A stretch of 16,022 nucleotides of DNA from Thermohalobaculum sp039030915 (GTDB taxonomy: Bacteria > Pseudomonadota > Alphaproteobacteria > Rhodobacterales > Rhodobacteraceae): NCBI GenBank assembly GCA_039030915.1, contig JBCCDG010000095.1, positions 1-16,022 of the forward strand. The letters run 5' to 3'. The notes under the pieces are model-generated. The model saw only the letters and a list, made by a program, of their open reading frames with translations, ran no database searches and was not told the origin of the DNA. A program made the translations under genes and the position numbers. Below, piece by piece: positions 1 through 7,388 of the stretch (position 1 is its first letter; each line of letters begins with the position of its first letter).

Positions 1-262
1 CCAACGACGGCGCACACGCCACCGATCCGGCCGGCGGCTGCTGGACCCTGGCCGATATCCGGCGGATAAGCGCGACGGCCAGAGCTTCCGGGCGCAGCAG
101 GGTGGACTCGTCCGCGCAGACCTCGATATCGCGCATCGCCCAGCGAAGCTGCCCCCCCGGACCGACGGCCAGGTCGACCGGACAAACCGCAGCCTCGCCG
201 CCGCAACGGTTCGAAGCTACCGCTTCGATGGCCATGCGGCGCTCCGCAGGTCTGCAGACCAT
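1..262 (-). CDS. Unrecognised protein, cut by the left window edge
   Basis: On the minus strand a frame is open from just after a stop at 328-326 to the left edge, about 108 codons, with high-GC third positions over most of its length. I placed the start at an ATG at 262; another ATG at 235 and upstream non-ATG starts are also possible, and no clear ribosome binding site decides between them. The visible peptide has four cysteines in its middle part and a stretch reading DLAVGPGGQLRW, then an Ala/Leu-rich helix-like segment. It lies downstream of plsC on the same strand, 117 bases after its stop, so it could be the next gene of the ftsE-ftsX-plsC unit. I recognise no family. A plus-strand frame also crosses this region but has a less protein-like composition. 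The C-terminus lies outside the window. Confidence 0.4.
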   Translation of the reverse strand, partial: MVCRPAERRMAIEAVASNRCGGEAAVCPVDLAVGPGGQLRWAMRDIEVCADESTLLRPEALAVALIRRISARVQQPPAGSVACAPSL

Positions 263-379
263 CCGCGAGGCCGACGCCCTTGCCCAGCGCTTCAAGCCCT
301 CGACGGCCGGACGCCATTCGAGTTGTCACCGAAGAACGGGGCGCGGAACCCCACCGCGTCCCGGCAACTCCCAACCACC

Positions 380-1183
380 TCATCCCTGAAGCGAGCGCTG
401 GCGGCGGGCCTCGGCCACCAGGTCGTCGCTCTCCTTCTCCAGCACCTGCTCGATCTTGTGGAGCATGCTGGAGGGGTTCTCCGCCATGATGGGGGCATGG
501 AAGGCCAGCACCGCCGTGCCGGGGCCGGCGAGGCGGCCCCGGGGGTCCCAGAAGAGACCGGTATTCGTGCTGGCGGGGATGACTGTGCGGCCGAGCGCCT
601 CGGCGGTCAGGGCCGCGCCGCGGCGGTAGGGAGCCGCTGTACCCGGCGCGACGCGCGTGCCCTGCGGGTAGACGACGATCTGTCCGCCGCTCTCGGGCGG
701 GGTCGTCGCCTTCAGGTGCTCGATCATCCGACCCGACTCGCCCTTCTTGCCGCGCACCACCGACACCGTGCCGATACGCCAGGTATAGAGTCCGAAGACC
801 GGCACCCAGAGGAGTTCGCGCTTCATGATGAACCTGGCGCGCGGCAGGTGGCAGTAGAGGATGTAGACGTCGAGGAGCGACTGGTGCTTGGCGGCGATCA
901 CCACCGCGCCTTGCGGTACGGGGCCGCGGATCTCGACCTCGATGCCGGCGAAGGCACGGGCGAGCCGGAGGATGCAGCGCGCATAGAGCCGCATCCACTC
1001 ATGCGTCGCCCGCCGGCTGAGGAGGAGCGGCAGGCCGAGCACGCCCATGAGACCCATGAGCGCATAGCTGATGACCATGAAGCTGCCACTGCGTAGCGCC
1101 CCGAGCGGCTTCGGTCCGGTCCGGGCGGCCTCCGGGCGGCCTGCTGGCCTTGCGCCCCCGGCGTCGTCCTGCGGCGGCATCAT
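380..1183 (-). CDS. plsC: 1-acyl-sn-glycerol-3-phosphate acyltransferase (PlsC/LPLAT family)
   Basis: Predicted to transfer a second acyl chain to lysophosphatidic acid, giving phosphatidic acid at the inner membrane. The protein is 267 residues. A hydrophobic segment lies at about 35-56. The acyltransferase motif I HxxxxD is at His100-Asp105 (KHQSLLD), a motif II-like RFIMKREL is at about 117-124, motif III is YPQGTR at 172-177, and motif IV-like VIPASTNTG is at 201-209. Motif III has Gln where the general consensus has Glu (EGTR), with the flanking residues kept. The start chosen is the ATG at 1183, whose ATGA overlaps the ftsX stop; a longer frame reaching 1393 would only read ftsX out of frame. 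The overlap implies translational coupling to ftsX. The family is secure; the exact acyl substrate is inferred. Confidence 0.93.
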   Translation of the reverse strand: MMPPQDDAGGARPAGRPEAARTGPKPLGALRSGSFMVISYALMGLMGVLGLPLLLSRRATHEWMRLYARCILRLARAFAGIEVEIRGPVPQGAVVIAAKHQSLLDVYILYCHLPRARFIMKRELLWVPVFGLYTWRIGTVSVVRGKKGESGRMIEHLKATTPPESGGQIVVYPQGTRVAPGTAAPYRRGAALTAEALGRTVIPASTNTGLFWDPRGRLAGPGTAVLAFHAPIMAENPSSMLHKIEQVLEKESDDLVAEARRQRSLQG

Positions 1184-2115
1184 GGCAGCTCGGCCAGGGC
1201 GGCGCGCACGGCGATCTGTGCCGCCATCCAGCCGATGAGCCCGGCGCCGAGGGCCACGGCGATGGCGAGGAGGGCGAGAAGCGCCGGCGCGGGCGCAAGG
1301 TCGAGCCCGACCTCCGCCCCCGCCTCGGGCATGAAGGCGAGCGCCGCCGCCGCGAGCCCCGCGCCGAAGGCCGCGCCGGCACCTGTCCGCCATGCGAGCG
1401 GGCGCACGAAGGCACGGGCGATGAACCGGTCCTCCCCCCCGATGAGGCGCACCACGCGCACGATCTCCGCATTGCCGGCGAGCGAGGCGCGTGCCGCGAG
1501 CGCCACCATCCCGGCCGCCGCCAGCGCCACGAGGAGTGACGCGCCGAGGGCCAGCCGTTCCACCGAGCGCGCACCTTCGATAAGCGGGCCGCGCCAGGAG
1601 CCGTGGTCGTCATAGACAGTGCCCGGCGCCGCGACTTCGAGCGCTGACTGGAGCGCAGCCACGTCCGGCCCTGCGCCGGCCAGCGTCACGTCGATGAGCT
1701 GGGGGACGGGCAGGCTCGAGAGCGCCTCGCCCTCACCGAGCCAGGGTTCGAGGAGGGCTGCCTGCTCCGCCCGGTCGAGCATCCGTGCCGTTGCGATGCC
1801 GGGCGTGCCCTCGAGTACGGCGATCACCCGCGCTGCCGCATCCGCTTCCGTGCCGGGCGCCCCCTGTGCGTCGGCCGCGATGCGCACGGTGGCGCTGCCG
1901 GTGAGGGCGGCTTGCCAGTCAGAGCCGAGCCGTGCCGCCGCGATGCCCGTCGCGATGGTCACAAGCGCGAGAAAGGCCATCGCCATGCTCGAGAGCGTCG
2001 CGAGCGCCGCCCCCCAGCCGCCCCGCGGCAGGAGGCGCAGGCGCCCGCGCCAGGGCACCTCCTGGCGGGCTTCCTCGGACGATGCGCGCCCGGCCGCTGC
2101 ATCCCGCCTGTTCAC
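1180..2115 (-). CDS. ftsX: Cell division ABC transporter permease-like protein FtsX
   Basis: Membrane partner of FtsE; in the known system FtsEX sits at the septum and controls cell wall hydrolases from the periplasmic side. The 311-residue protein shows the FtsX plan: a cytoplasmic N-terminus with basic residues, a first transmembrane helix at about 37-61, a periplasmic domain of roughly 125 residues, then three more helices at about 188-210, 243-263 and 276-306. A conserved-looking EIVRVVRLIGGEDRFI segment follows the second helix, as usual for FtsX. The start is a GTG at 2115 overlapping the ftsE TGA by four bases, with a GGGCGGAG purine stretch just upstream. The stop overlaps the plsC start. 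The sequence is Ala-rich and diverged, so the identity rests on topology plus its position after ftsE. Confidence 0.92.
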   Translation of the reverse strand: MNRRDAAAGRASSEEARQEVPWRGRLRLLPRGGWGAALATLSSMAMAFLALVTIATGIAAARLGSDWQAALTGSATVRIAADAQGAPGTEADAAARVIAVLEGTPGIATARMLDRAEQAALLEPWLGEGEALSSLPVPQLIDVTLAGAGPDVAALQSALEVAAPGTVYDDHGSWRGPLIEGARSVERLALGASLLVALAAAGMVALAARASLAGNAEIVRVVRLIGGEDRFIARAFVRPLAWRTGAGAAFGAGLAAAALAFMPEAGAEVGLDLAPAPALLALLAIAVALGAGLIGWMAAQIAVRAALAELP

Positions 2116-2795
2116 AGCTCCGCCCCCCCGACCGTGAGCTGCCCGTCCGCGAGCCGCAGGATGCGGGTGCTGGCAAGCTTGCGCGCCGACCGGATCAGCC
2201 CGAGGTCGTGGGTCGCGATCAGCACCGTCTTGCCGAGCCGGTTGAGCTCGACGAAGAGGCGGAGGATGCGCATGCCCATCTCCGCGTCCACATTGCCTGT
2301 CGGCTCGTCGGCCAGGATCACGTCGGGCGAGGTGATCACGGCGCGCGCGATGGCGGCCCGCTGCTGCTCGCCGGCCGAGAGGGCACGTGGCCGCGCCTCT
2401 GCCCGGTGCGTCAGCCCCACCCAGCGCAGAAGCTCGGTGACGTCTTCGGCATGCAGGGCCGGATCGCGCCCGTGCACGACCAGCGGCAGGCGCACGTTGT
2501 CTGCAACGCTGAGATGGTCAAGCAGCCGGAAATCCTGAAAGACGATGCCGATCCGCCGCCGCAGCGTCAGCCGGTCCGGTCGGCGGAGCCGGCTTGGATC
2601 CTCACCGAAGAACTCGATACGGCCGGCCCGCGGCTGGTGCTCGAGATAGAGAAGCTTCAGGAGCGTCGTCTTGCCCGCGCCGGAGGGGCCCGTCAGGAAA
2701 TGGAAGGATCCGGGCGCGATCTCGGCATTGACCTCGCGCAGCGTCTCACGCCCGTCATAGCCGAAACTGACCTGGGAGAGAGAGATCAAGGACAC
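2112..2795 (-). CDS. ftsE: Cell division ATP-binding protein FtsE
   Basis: ABC-type ATPase expected to drive FtsX at the division site. In the 227-residue form the Walker A is GPSGAGKT at 36-43, the Q-loop Gln is at 87 (VFQDFRLL), the signature is LSAGEQQR at 139-146, Walker B is VILADE at 159-164 followed by PTGNVD, and the H-loop His is at 196. The VFQDFRLL and ADEPTGNVD wording is characteristic of FtsE within the ABC superfamily. I chose a GTG at 2795 because it gives MSLISLSQVSFGYDG, the expected N-terminus and length; an in-frame TTG at 2846 would add 17 residues that fit no FtsE I know. It is first in the unit ftsE-ftsX-plsC, divergent from the zinc-finger gene. Confidence 0.95.
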   Translation of the reverse strand: MSLISLSQVSFGYDGRETLREVNAEIAPGSFHFLTGPSGAGKTTLLKLLYLEHQPRAGRIEFFGEDPSRLRRPDRLTLRRRIGIVFQDFRLLDHLSVADNVRLPLVVHGRDPALHAEDVTELLRWVGLTHRAEARPRALSAGEQQRAAIARAVITSPDVILADEPTGNVDAEMGMRILRLFVELNRLGKTVLIATHDLGLIRSARKLASTRILRLADGQLTVGGAEL

Positions 2796-2839
2796 ATCCC
2801 GCAGCGCTGGTAGGACAGAAAGGCCATATCCGCAGGGCT

Positions 2840-2868
2840 TTGACAACCGGCTTTAAGAATTGCGTAGT
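2840..2868 (+). promoter_or_regulatory. Candidate sigma-70-type promoter for the zinc-finger gene
   Basis: A perfect TTGACA at 2840-2845 is followed 17 bases later by CGTAGT at 2863-2868, a weak match to the -10 consensus. It sits in the ftsE/zinc-finger divergent gap and would leave a leader of about 110 bases before the GTG at 2984. Only the -35 element is strong. The overlapping TTGTCA on the minus strand (2846-2841) might serve ftsE, but no convincing -10 box accompanies it. Confidence 0.35.
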
Positions 2869-2983
2869 GTCCTCTGCGCGGTGAGGCCGTAAACTCCACC
2901 GTGCGCGCCCCGGGGGGTGCGCGTCGCCCGTCGGGCGAAGAGGGATTGAAACCAGGGCCGAAAGCCGGCCGATGGAGGGCAGC

Positions 2984-4459
2984 GTGAGCGAGATCGAGTG
3001 CCCGTCATGCGCGGCGCGTTACCGGGTGCCCGCGAGCGCGATCGGCGCGGACGGTCGGCGCGTGCAGTGCGCAAAATGCGGCGAGGTCTGGTTCGCCAAG
3101 CCGATCGACGCCGAGGCGGAACCGGAAGCCGGGACTGTCGACACCGAGACAGCGGAGGTCGAGAATGTCGACGCCGAGGCTGCGGCCGCCGAAAGGCGCA
3201 CCGAAGAGGACGGGTCGGCGGGATCCGGGACTGCGCCTTCGGAACCGGCAAACGAAACCGCGGAGACCGAAACTGCGGAGATCGGGGCCGAGCCTGAGGA
3301 AGTCGACGTAAGTGCGGAGGAGCAGCGGGCGCTGGGCGCGCCGGCAGCCTCTGCCAGTGCATCGGTGGTCGAAGAGGCCGGAGACCCTGCGCCCCAGGGC
3401 ACGGCATCGGCCAGCGCGTCCGCGTCGGATGCAGGGGTGGAGGCCGAAACCGAAGCCGATGCCGGCGAAGCCACGGGCGGCCAGGTGGCGACGCTGCCGA
3501 GCAGCGCGCCCCGCCGCCGTCGCCGCTGGCGCGATCTGCGCCGCGATGGCGCCGAAGAAGGCGACCCGGACGAGCTGGATGATGTCGACGACGAGCTCGG
3601 CGGCGGCGATGGGGAGGGCGCCAAGAGCGATCCTTTCGCCGAGCGTCTCGCGCGTCTGCGCCAGGCCAGCCTCGCGCCCGATCCATTGCCCCGCGGCGCG
3701 CAGGAAAGCGCGATCCGCCGCCGGCGCAGCGAGGATGCGGACGAGGATCACGACGACGAGCCGGACTTCGCCGCCATCCGCCGCAATGATGACGGGGACG
3801 ATGATGATGGCGGCCTTGCCGCAGCAGCGGGGGCTGCCGGTGGAGCGACTGCGGCCCGCGCGGCGCTCGAAGCGGCGGAAGCGGACGCACCCGCCGACGG
3901 CAGCGGCGACCCGCGCTCGGACCAGATGGCCGAGATCCGCCGGATGCTCGACGAGATGAAGGTGCCGGGCAGCCGCGGCGAGGATGTCGATCTCCAGACC
4001 GAGAAGGCCTTCAAGCGTGAGCGCGACGTGGCCGGCATCGAGAAGATGGCGCCGAGCCCCGCTGCTGATCAGCGCCGGAGCGAGGACTATGTCGATCCGC
4101 TCCGCGAAAAGCTGCTCGATCCGCAGGTCAAGGCCAAGCGGAGCGGCGCGGACGGGGACAAGGCGCGCGCGGGGCTCATGCGCAAGCATCAGAAGCGCAC
4201 GCGACGGCGGCAGGTTGCCGAGAAGACCCGGCGCTCCCGCGGTGGCTTCTACACGGGGCTCATTCTGATCATCGCCGCCTTCGGCATGCTCGCCGGCGTC
4301 TATGCCTTCGCCGACACCATAAAGGAGAAGCTGCCGGGCACGACGGCGGCGATCAACGACTATGTAGCGACGGTCGACGCCTTCAGGGCGTCGCTCGACA
4401 GGCGGCTTGTATCGCTCGAGAAACGAGTCGACGAGATCATCAAGGTGATGAGCGAGTAG
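2984..4459 (+). CDS. MJ0042-type zinc-finger protein with acidic linker and C-terminal membrane anchor
   Basis: Function unknown. The 491-residue protein begins with a small zinc ribbon, CPSC...CAKC (Cys6, Cys9, Cys29, Cys32), followed by GEVWFAKP, the pattern of the MJ0042/zinc_ribbon_5 family. Residues about 45-420 are low-complexity, rich in Ala, Glu and Asp, with RRRRWRDLRRDG and DDDEPD-type patches; a helix near 315 reads QMAEIRRMLDEM. A single hydrophobic segment at about 422-443 (FYTGLILIIAAFGMLAGVYAF) is followed by about 48 residues ending in a coiled-coil-like stretch. The finger should therefore be cytoplasmic and tethered by a long disordered linker, and the C-terminus may be periplasmic. 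The start is the GTG at 2984, preceded by GGAGGG; an ATG at 2972 would add four residues. It is divergent from ftsE, an arrangement I know from other alphaproteobacteria. Confidence 0.85.
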   Translation: MSEIECPSCAARYRVPASAIGADGRRVQCAKCGEVWFAKPIDAEAEPEAGTVDTETAEVENVDAEAAAAERRTEEDGSAGSGTAPSEPANETAETETAEIGAEPEEVDVSAEEQRALGAPAASASASVVEEAGDPAPQGTASASASASDAGVEAETEADAGEATGGQVATLPSSAPRRRRRWRDLRRDGAEEGDPDELDDVDDELGGGDGEGAKSDPFAERLARLRQASLAPDPLPRGAQESAIRRRRSEDADEDHDDEPDFAAIRRNDDGDDDDGGLAAAAGAAGGATAARAALEAAEADAPADGSGDPRSDQMAEIRRMLDEMKVPGSRGEDVDLQTEKAFKRERDVAGIEKMAPSPAADQRRSEDYVDPLREKLLDPQVKAKRSGADGDKARAGLMRKHQKRTRRRQVAEKTRRSRGGFYTGLILIIAAFGMLAGVYAFADTIKEKLPGTTAAINDYVATVDAFRASLDRRLVSLEKRVDEIIKVMSE

Positions 4460-4671
4460 GCCTGCGAGCAGAGGCCCTTCACCGGCGCTCCGGACGAGAG
4501 CGCCAGCACGACGAACCCTCCGAGAACGACCAGCAGCCTTTCCGCTCCTTCGGTATCCGTCGGATGAGGTGCGATATAGCCGCGGAGCGCCGGCGCGGTG
4601 ATTGCGGCGCCCCGTGAGAACCCGTGAGAACCTGTCGCGGAGTCGAACCGGCCCGGGAGCCGGCCGCGGCC
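4460..4671. other. Intergenic gap between two convergent genes, no gene recognised
   Basis: This 212-base gap separates the ends of the zinc-finger gene (plus) and the TIGR02302 gene (minus). I see no terminator with a T-tract. A short inverted repeat, GGCCT/AGGCC with an eight-base loop, lies right after the plus-strand stop at about 4459-4471. A frame stays open on the minus strand beyond the TIGR02302 stop and encodes a hydrophobic stretch (LLVVLGGFVVLAL), but it has no ATG, GTG or TTG ahead of it, so I do not call it a gene. Confidence 0.5.
4611..4630. repeat. Exact tandem duplication of a 10-bp unit
   Basis: The unit CCCGTGAGAA occurs twice back to back at 4611-4620 and 4621-4630, directly downstream of the TIGR02302 gene on its strand. 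It could be a recent slippage product. No function is evident. Confidence 0.8.
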
Positions 4672-7344
4672 TCAGTACTGGTCGATGAGCCGATCCAGAT
4701 AGTCGAGCTCGTATTCGGGGCGCGTCGCCTCCCCGGCGCGACGGCGCAGCTCATCCAGAAGCTCGCGGGCCCGGTCCATCAGCGCACGATCGGGCACGTC
4801 CGTGTCGCGCCCGTCGATCGCGCCGAAGCGACCGGAGGGGCGGTCGAACGGATCGGCGCGGTCGTCCTCAGCGCCGTCGCCCCGGCCGCGGCCCTGACCC
4901 TGGGCGCTCTGCTGGCCCTGGCCCTGCTCTTCGAGTTGCTGGGCGAGCTCCTGCGCGCCTTCGGAGAGCTGGTCGAGCGCGCGGAGCTGGTCGTCCACCG
5001 CCTCGCCTGGCGCGTTTCGGTTGAGGTCGCCCTCCGCCTCGCCCATCGCCTCGCCCGCGCCCTCTAGCGCGCGGCGGATGGCCTCAGCGCCCTCGCCGCC
5101 GGGAACGTTGCCCATCAGCTCGTCGAGCATCTGCTGGAGCGCGCGCTGGTCCTGCGCGAGCTGTCCGTTGCGACCCTGGCCGCTGTTGCCCTGGCCCTGC
5201 TGGCCGCCAGGGCTGCCCTGACCCTGCTGCTGTTGGCCCTGCTGGCCCTGGCCGCCCTGCGCTTGGCCTTGCTGACCCTGCTGGCCGCCCTGACCGGGCT
5301 GTCCCGGCTGTTGCGAGGGCTGCTGGCCGCCGCCCTGCTGGCCCTCGCGCTGCTGGCGCCGCTGCTCTCCGAAGGTCTGGTCCGAAAGCTGCCGCTGGCG
5401 CTGGATCAGCTCCTGGAGCTGCTGGAGCGCCTGCTGACCCGGGCCGCCCTGCTGCTGCTGGCCCTGCTGGGCCTGGCCCATCTGCAGGTTCTCGAGCATG
5501 CGGCTGAGCTCGGACAGCATGTCCCGCGCCTCGTCGCGCAAGCCCCCCTCGGCGCGGCGCTGCAACTCGTCCAGCATCTCGTTCAGATCCTGCTGCGTCA
5601 GCGTCTGGCCGTTCTGCTGCTGGGGCTGGGCCTGCTGCATGCCCTCCTGCATCATCTGGCGGGCGAACTCGCGCAGATACTGGTCCATCGCGGCGCGAAG
5701 CTCCTCCATCGCGCGGCGAATATCCTCCTCCGTCCCGTTCTCGAGCGCATCCTGCAGCGCCTGCTGAGCCTCGCGTAGACGGTCGAGCGCGGAGTTAAGG
5801 TCGCCGCCCTCCAGCTCGAGCGCCGCCTGCCACAGGAACTCCGCGATGTCGGCCGCCTCCTCGGGCACGCGCTCGTCGCCGATGGCAAAGGCGAGGCGGC
5901 GGATCGCCGTGCGCACGGCGAGATAGGCGCCATGCTTGTCGCCGAAGACCGCCTCGGGCTTCTTGGTCACGGCCTGCAGCACGTCGAGCACCCGTGGCGC
6001 CCTGGCGAATTCCAGCGCCAGATCGCGCCGCTGCTCGACCAGCGCGCGGGCGAGGGGGTTGGAGAAGCGGCGGCCGGGCAGCGTGAAGGTGATCGTCTCA
6101 CTTTCGCCGATCTGGCCCGCGCCGTCCTCGGCTTTCAGGACCATCTCGACCTCACCGCCTGCCAGCGGATGTTCGGAGAGATCCTCCATCGCCCGGTCCT
6201 TCACCTGGCGCGGATCGCCGGTGATGGGCAGGGGCAGGGCGAAGGTGATCGCCTCATCCACCAGGCCCTTGCCGGGCTCGATGCCGCCCGGCGGCACGAT
6301 CTCGCTCCAGGCCGACGTCACGCCGTAATCGTCGGACGCCTCGAAGCCGAGCTCGAGCGCGCCCGCGAAGGTGCCCGACGGCTCGCCGTCTAGCGCGATC
6401 TCCGGCGTCTCGTCCGGCGTCACGGTGATGGTCCAGTTGGCCATCTCCTCCTCGCCGTTCATGACCGTGAGCGGGCCGCTGACGGCGAGCTTGCCGCGCA
6501 GCTCATGGAGCCCCGCGCCAAGCGACTGGAGGCCGAGATCGCTCTCCACACCCGGTGACGCCACCGTGGGCGTGGCCTCGAGATCGGTGACGCGGAGGGT
6601 GAGATCCGAGCCTTCCGGCAGCGTGAAGCTCGCCGTCTCACGGTCGAGATAGACGGTGCCGACGCCGGTATGCGCCGGAGGTATCACCCACGCCTCGGCC
6701 AGCGGCACGCGCTCGAAGGCGGGGGCTGTCGCAGCCATCGCCGGCGGTACGGGCGGCGCGAGGAGCGTGCCGAGACGCTCGACCCACGCGCCATTGGCCC
6801 CGATCAGCCCCGCGAAGAGGACGACGGGCGCGAACAGGCGGAACGCCCAGATATCGAGGCCGGCGAGCTTGAGATCGGCCTTGCGCGCCCGGAGCGCGGC
6901 CAACGCCCTCTCGGCACGGCGCTGATGCTCGAGCCAGATCGCCCGGGTCGTCGCGTCTTGGCGCCCGAAGGCCTGCGCGTCGGTAAGGATGCCGAGAGGC
7001 TTCGACGCGCTATCGGCGTCGAGCCGGGCCAGCGCCTCGCCCTCGCGCGGCCAGCGGAAGCCGAGAAATCCCCACACGAAGGCCGCCGCCACGAAGAGCC
7101 CTGCCGCCGCGATCGCGAAGGGATGGGCGGGGGCGGGCACGACCGCGAAGAGACCGAGGAAGGTAAGGCCGAGGACGAGCGCGACCGCGCTTAGCCCGGG
7201 CCAGAGTGCCCGCGCACCCCGCTCGAGCAGTATCGCCCGTCGGCTCCGTCGAATGAGCTTGCGCGTCGCCGGATCGGGCCGGAACGCGGCATCTGAGCTC
7301 GGATTGCGGCCGTCGGCGTTCCGGGGTCCTGAGCTGAGGGCCAT
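4672..7344 (-). CDS. TIGR02302/DUF4175 family membrane protein
   Basis: Large alphaproteobacterial protein of unknown biochemical role, 890 residues here. The N-terminus has a basic segment (LIRRSRRAILLERG, about 30-43), two hydrophobic helices at about 49-70 and 75-97, and a third at about 165-186. A long, probably periplasmic region with beta-rich segments follows, to about residue 450. The C-terminal half is helical and coiled-coil-like, with an extreme Gln/Gly-rich tract at about 575-735 made of GQQGQ-type repeats, then acidic helices ending LDRLIDQY. The start is the ATG at 7344, with AGGAAAGG five bases upstream. It lies 44 bases after lysA on the same strand, the arrangement typical of the family, and is probably the last gene of the argH-lptM-lysA unit. 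An envelope role is inferred from topology only. Confidence 0.9.
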   Translation of the reverse strand: MALSSGPRNADGRNPSSDAAFRPDPATRKLIRRSRRAILLERGARALWPGLSAVALVLGLTFLGLFAVVPAPAHPFAIAAAGLFVAAAFVWGFLGFRWPREGEALARLDADSASKPLGILTDAQAFGRQDATTRAIWLEHQRRAERALAALRARKADLKLAGLDIWAFRLFAPVVLFAGLIGANGAWVERLGTLLAPPVPPAMAATAPAFERVPLAEAWVIPPAHTGVGTVYLDRETASFTLPEGSDLTLRVTDLEATPTVASPGVESDLGLQSLGAGLHELRGKLAVSGPLTVMNGEEEMANWTITVTPDETPEIALDGEPSGTFAGALELGFEASDDYGVTSAWSEIVPPGGIEPGKGLVDEAITFALPLPITGDPRQVKDRAMEDLSEHPLAGGEVEMVLKAEDGAGQIGESETITFTLPGRRFSNPLARALVEQRRDLALEFARAPRVLDVLQAVTKKPEAVFGDKHGAYLAVRTAIRRLAFAIGDERVPEEAADIAEFLWQAALELEGGDLNSALDRLREAQQALQDALENGTEEDIRRAMEELRAAMDQYLREFARQMMQEGMQQAQPQQQNGQTLTQQDLNEMLDELQRRAEGGLRDEARDMLSELSRMLENLQMGQAQQGQQQQGGPGQQALQQLQELIQRQRQLSDQTFGEQRRQQREGQQGGGQQPSQQPGQPGQGGQQGQQGQAQGGQGQQGQQQQGQGSPGGQQGQGNSGQGRNGQLAQDQRALQQMLDELMGNVPGGEGAEAIRRALEGAGEAMGEAEGDLNRNAPGEAVDDQLRALDQLSEGAQELAQQLEEQGQGQQSAQGQGRGRGDGAEDDRADPFDRPSGRFGAIDGRDTDVPDRALMDRARELLDELRRRAGEATRPEYELDYLDRLIDQY
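5190..5350. repeat. Degenerate CTGCTGGCCCTG-type repeat tract inside the TIGR02302 gene
   Basis: The plus strand shows many imperfect copies of a 12-base unit close to CTGCTGGCCCTG. On the coding (minus) strand it encodes the Gln/Gly-rich segment. The antisense frame stays open and reads as poly-Leu/Ala, which is a by-product of the repeat and not a gene. Confidence 0.8.
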
Positions 7345-7362
7345 GGGAGCCTTTCCTTCGCC

Positions 7363-7379
7363 GCGCCCGGGCCCGGCGC
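7363..7379. other. Short GC hairpin between lysA and the TIGR02302 gene
   Basis: GCGCC at 7363-7367 and GGCGC at 7375-7379 form a five-bp stem around a seven-base GC loop, in the 44-base gap between the two genes. There is no T-tract, so a terminator is unlikely; it may tune or process the polycistronic message. Confidence 0.3.
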
Positions 7380-7388
7380 TTCTCCGCC

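Noticed and set aside
1184..1393. N-terminal extension of PlsC by 70 residues
   Set aside because: The added residues are an Arg/Gly-rich out-of-frame reading of ftsX, whereas the ATG overlapping the ftsX stop gives a normal PlsC.
3005..4189. Minus-strand frame of 394 codons opposite the zinc-finger gene
   Set aside because: The plus-strand frame has a recognisable zinc ribbon, a ribosome binding site and a membrane anchor; the minus frame is its shadow.
4630..4660. tRNA T-arm-like sequence GGTTCGACTCC on the minus strand
   Set aside because: The bases around the loop pair for only three positions, and no anticodon arm, D arm or acceptor stem can be drawn nearby, so it is neither a tRNA gene nor a convincing attachment-site remnant.
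5233..5778. Leu/Ala-rich plus-strand frame resembling a membrane protein
   Set aside because: It is the antisense reading of the Gln/Gly repeat tract; Leu-Ala runs follow directly from the complement of CAG and GGC codons.
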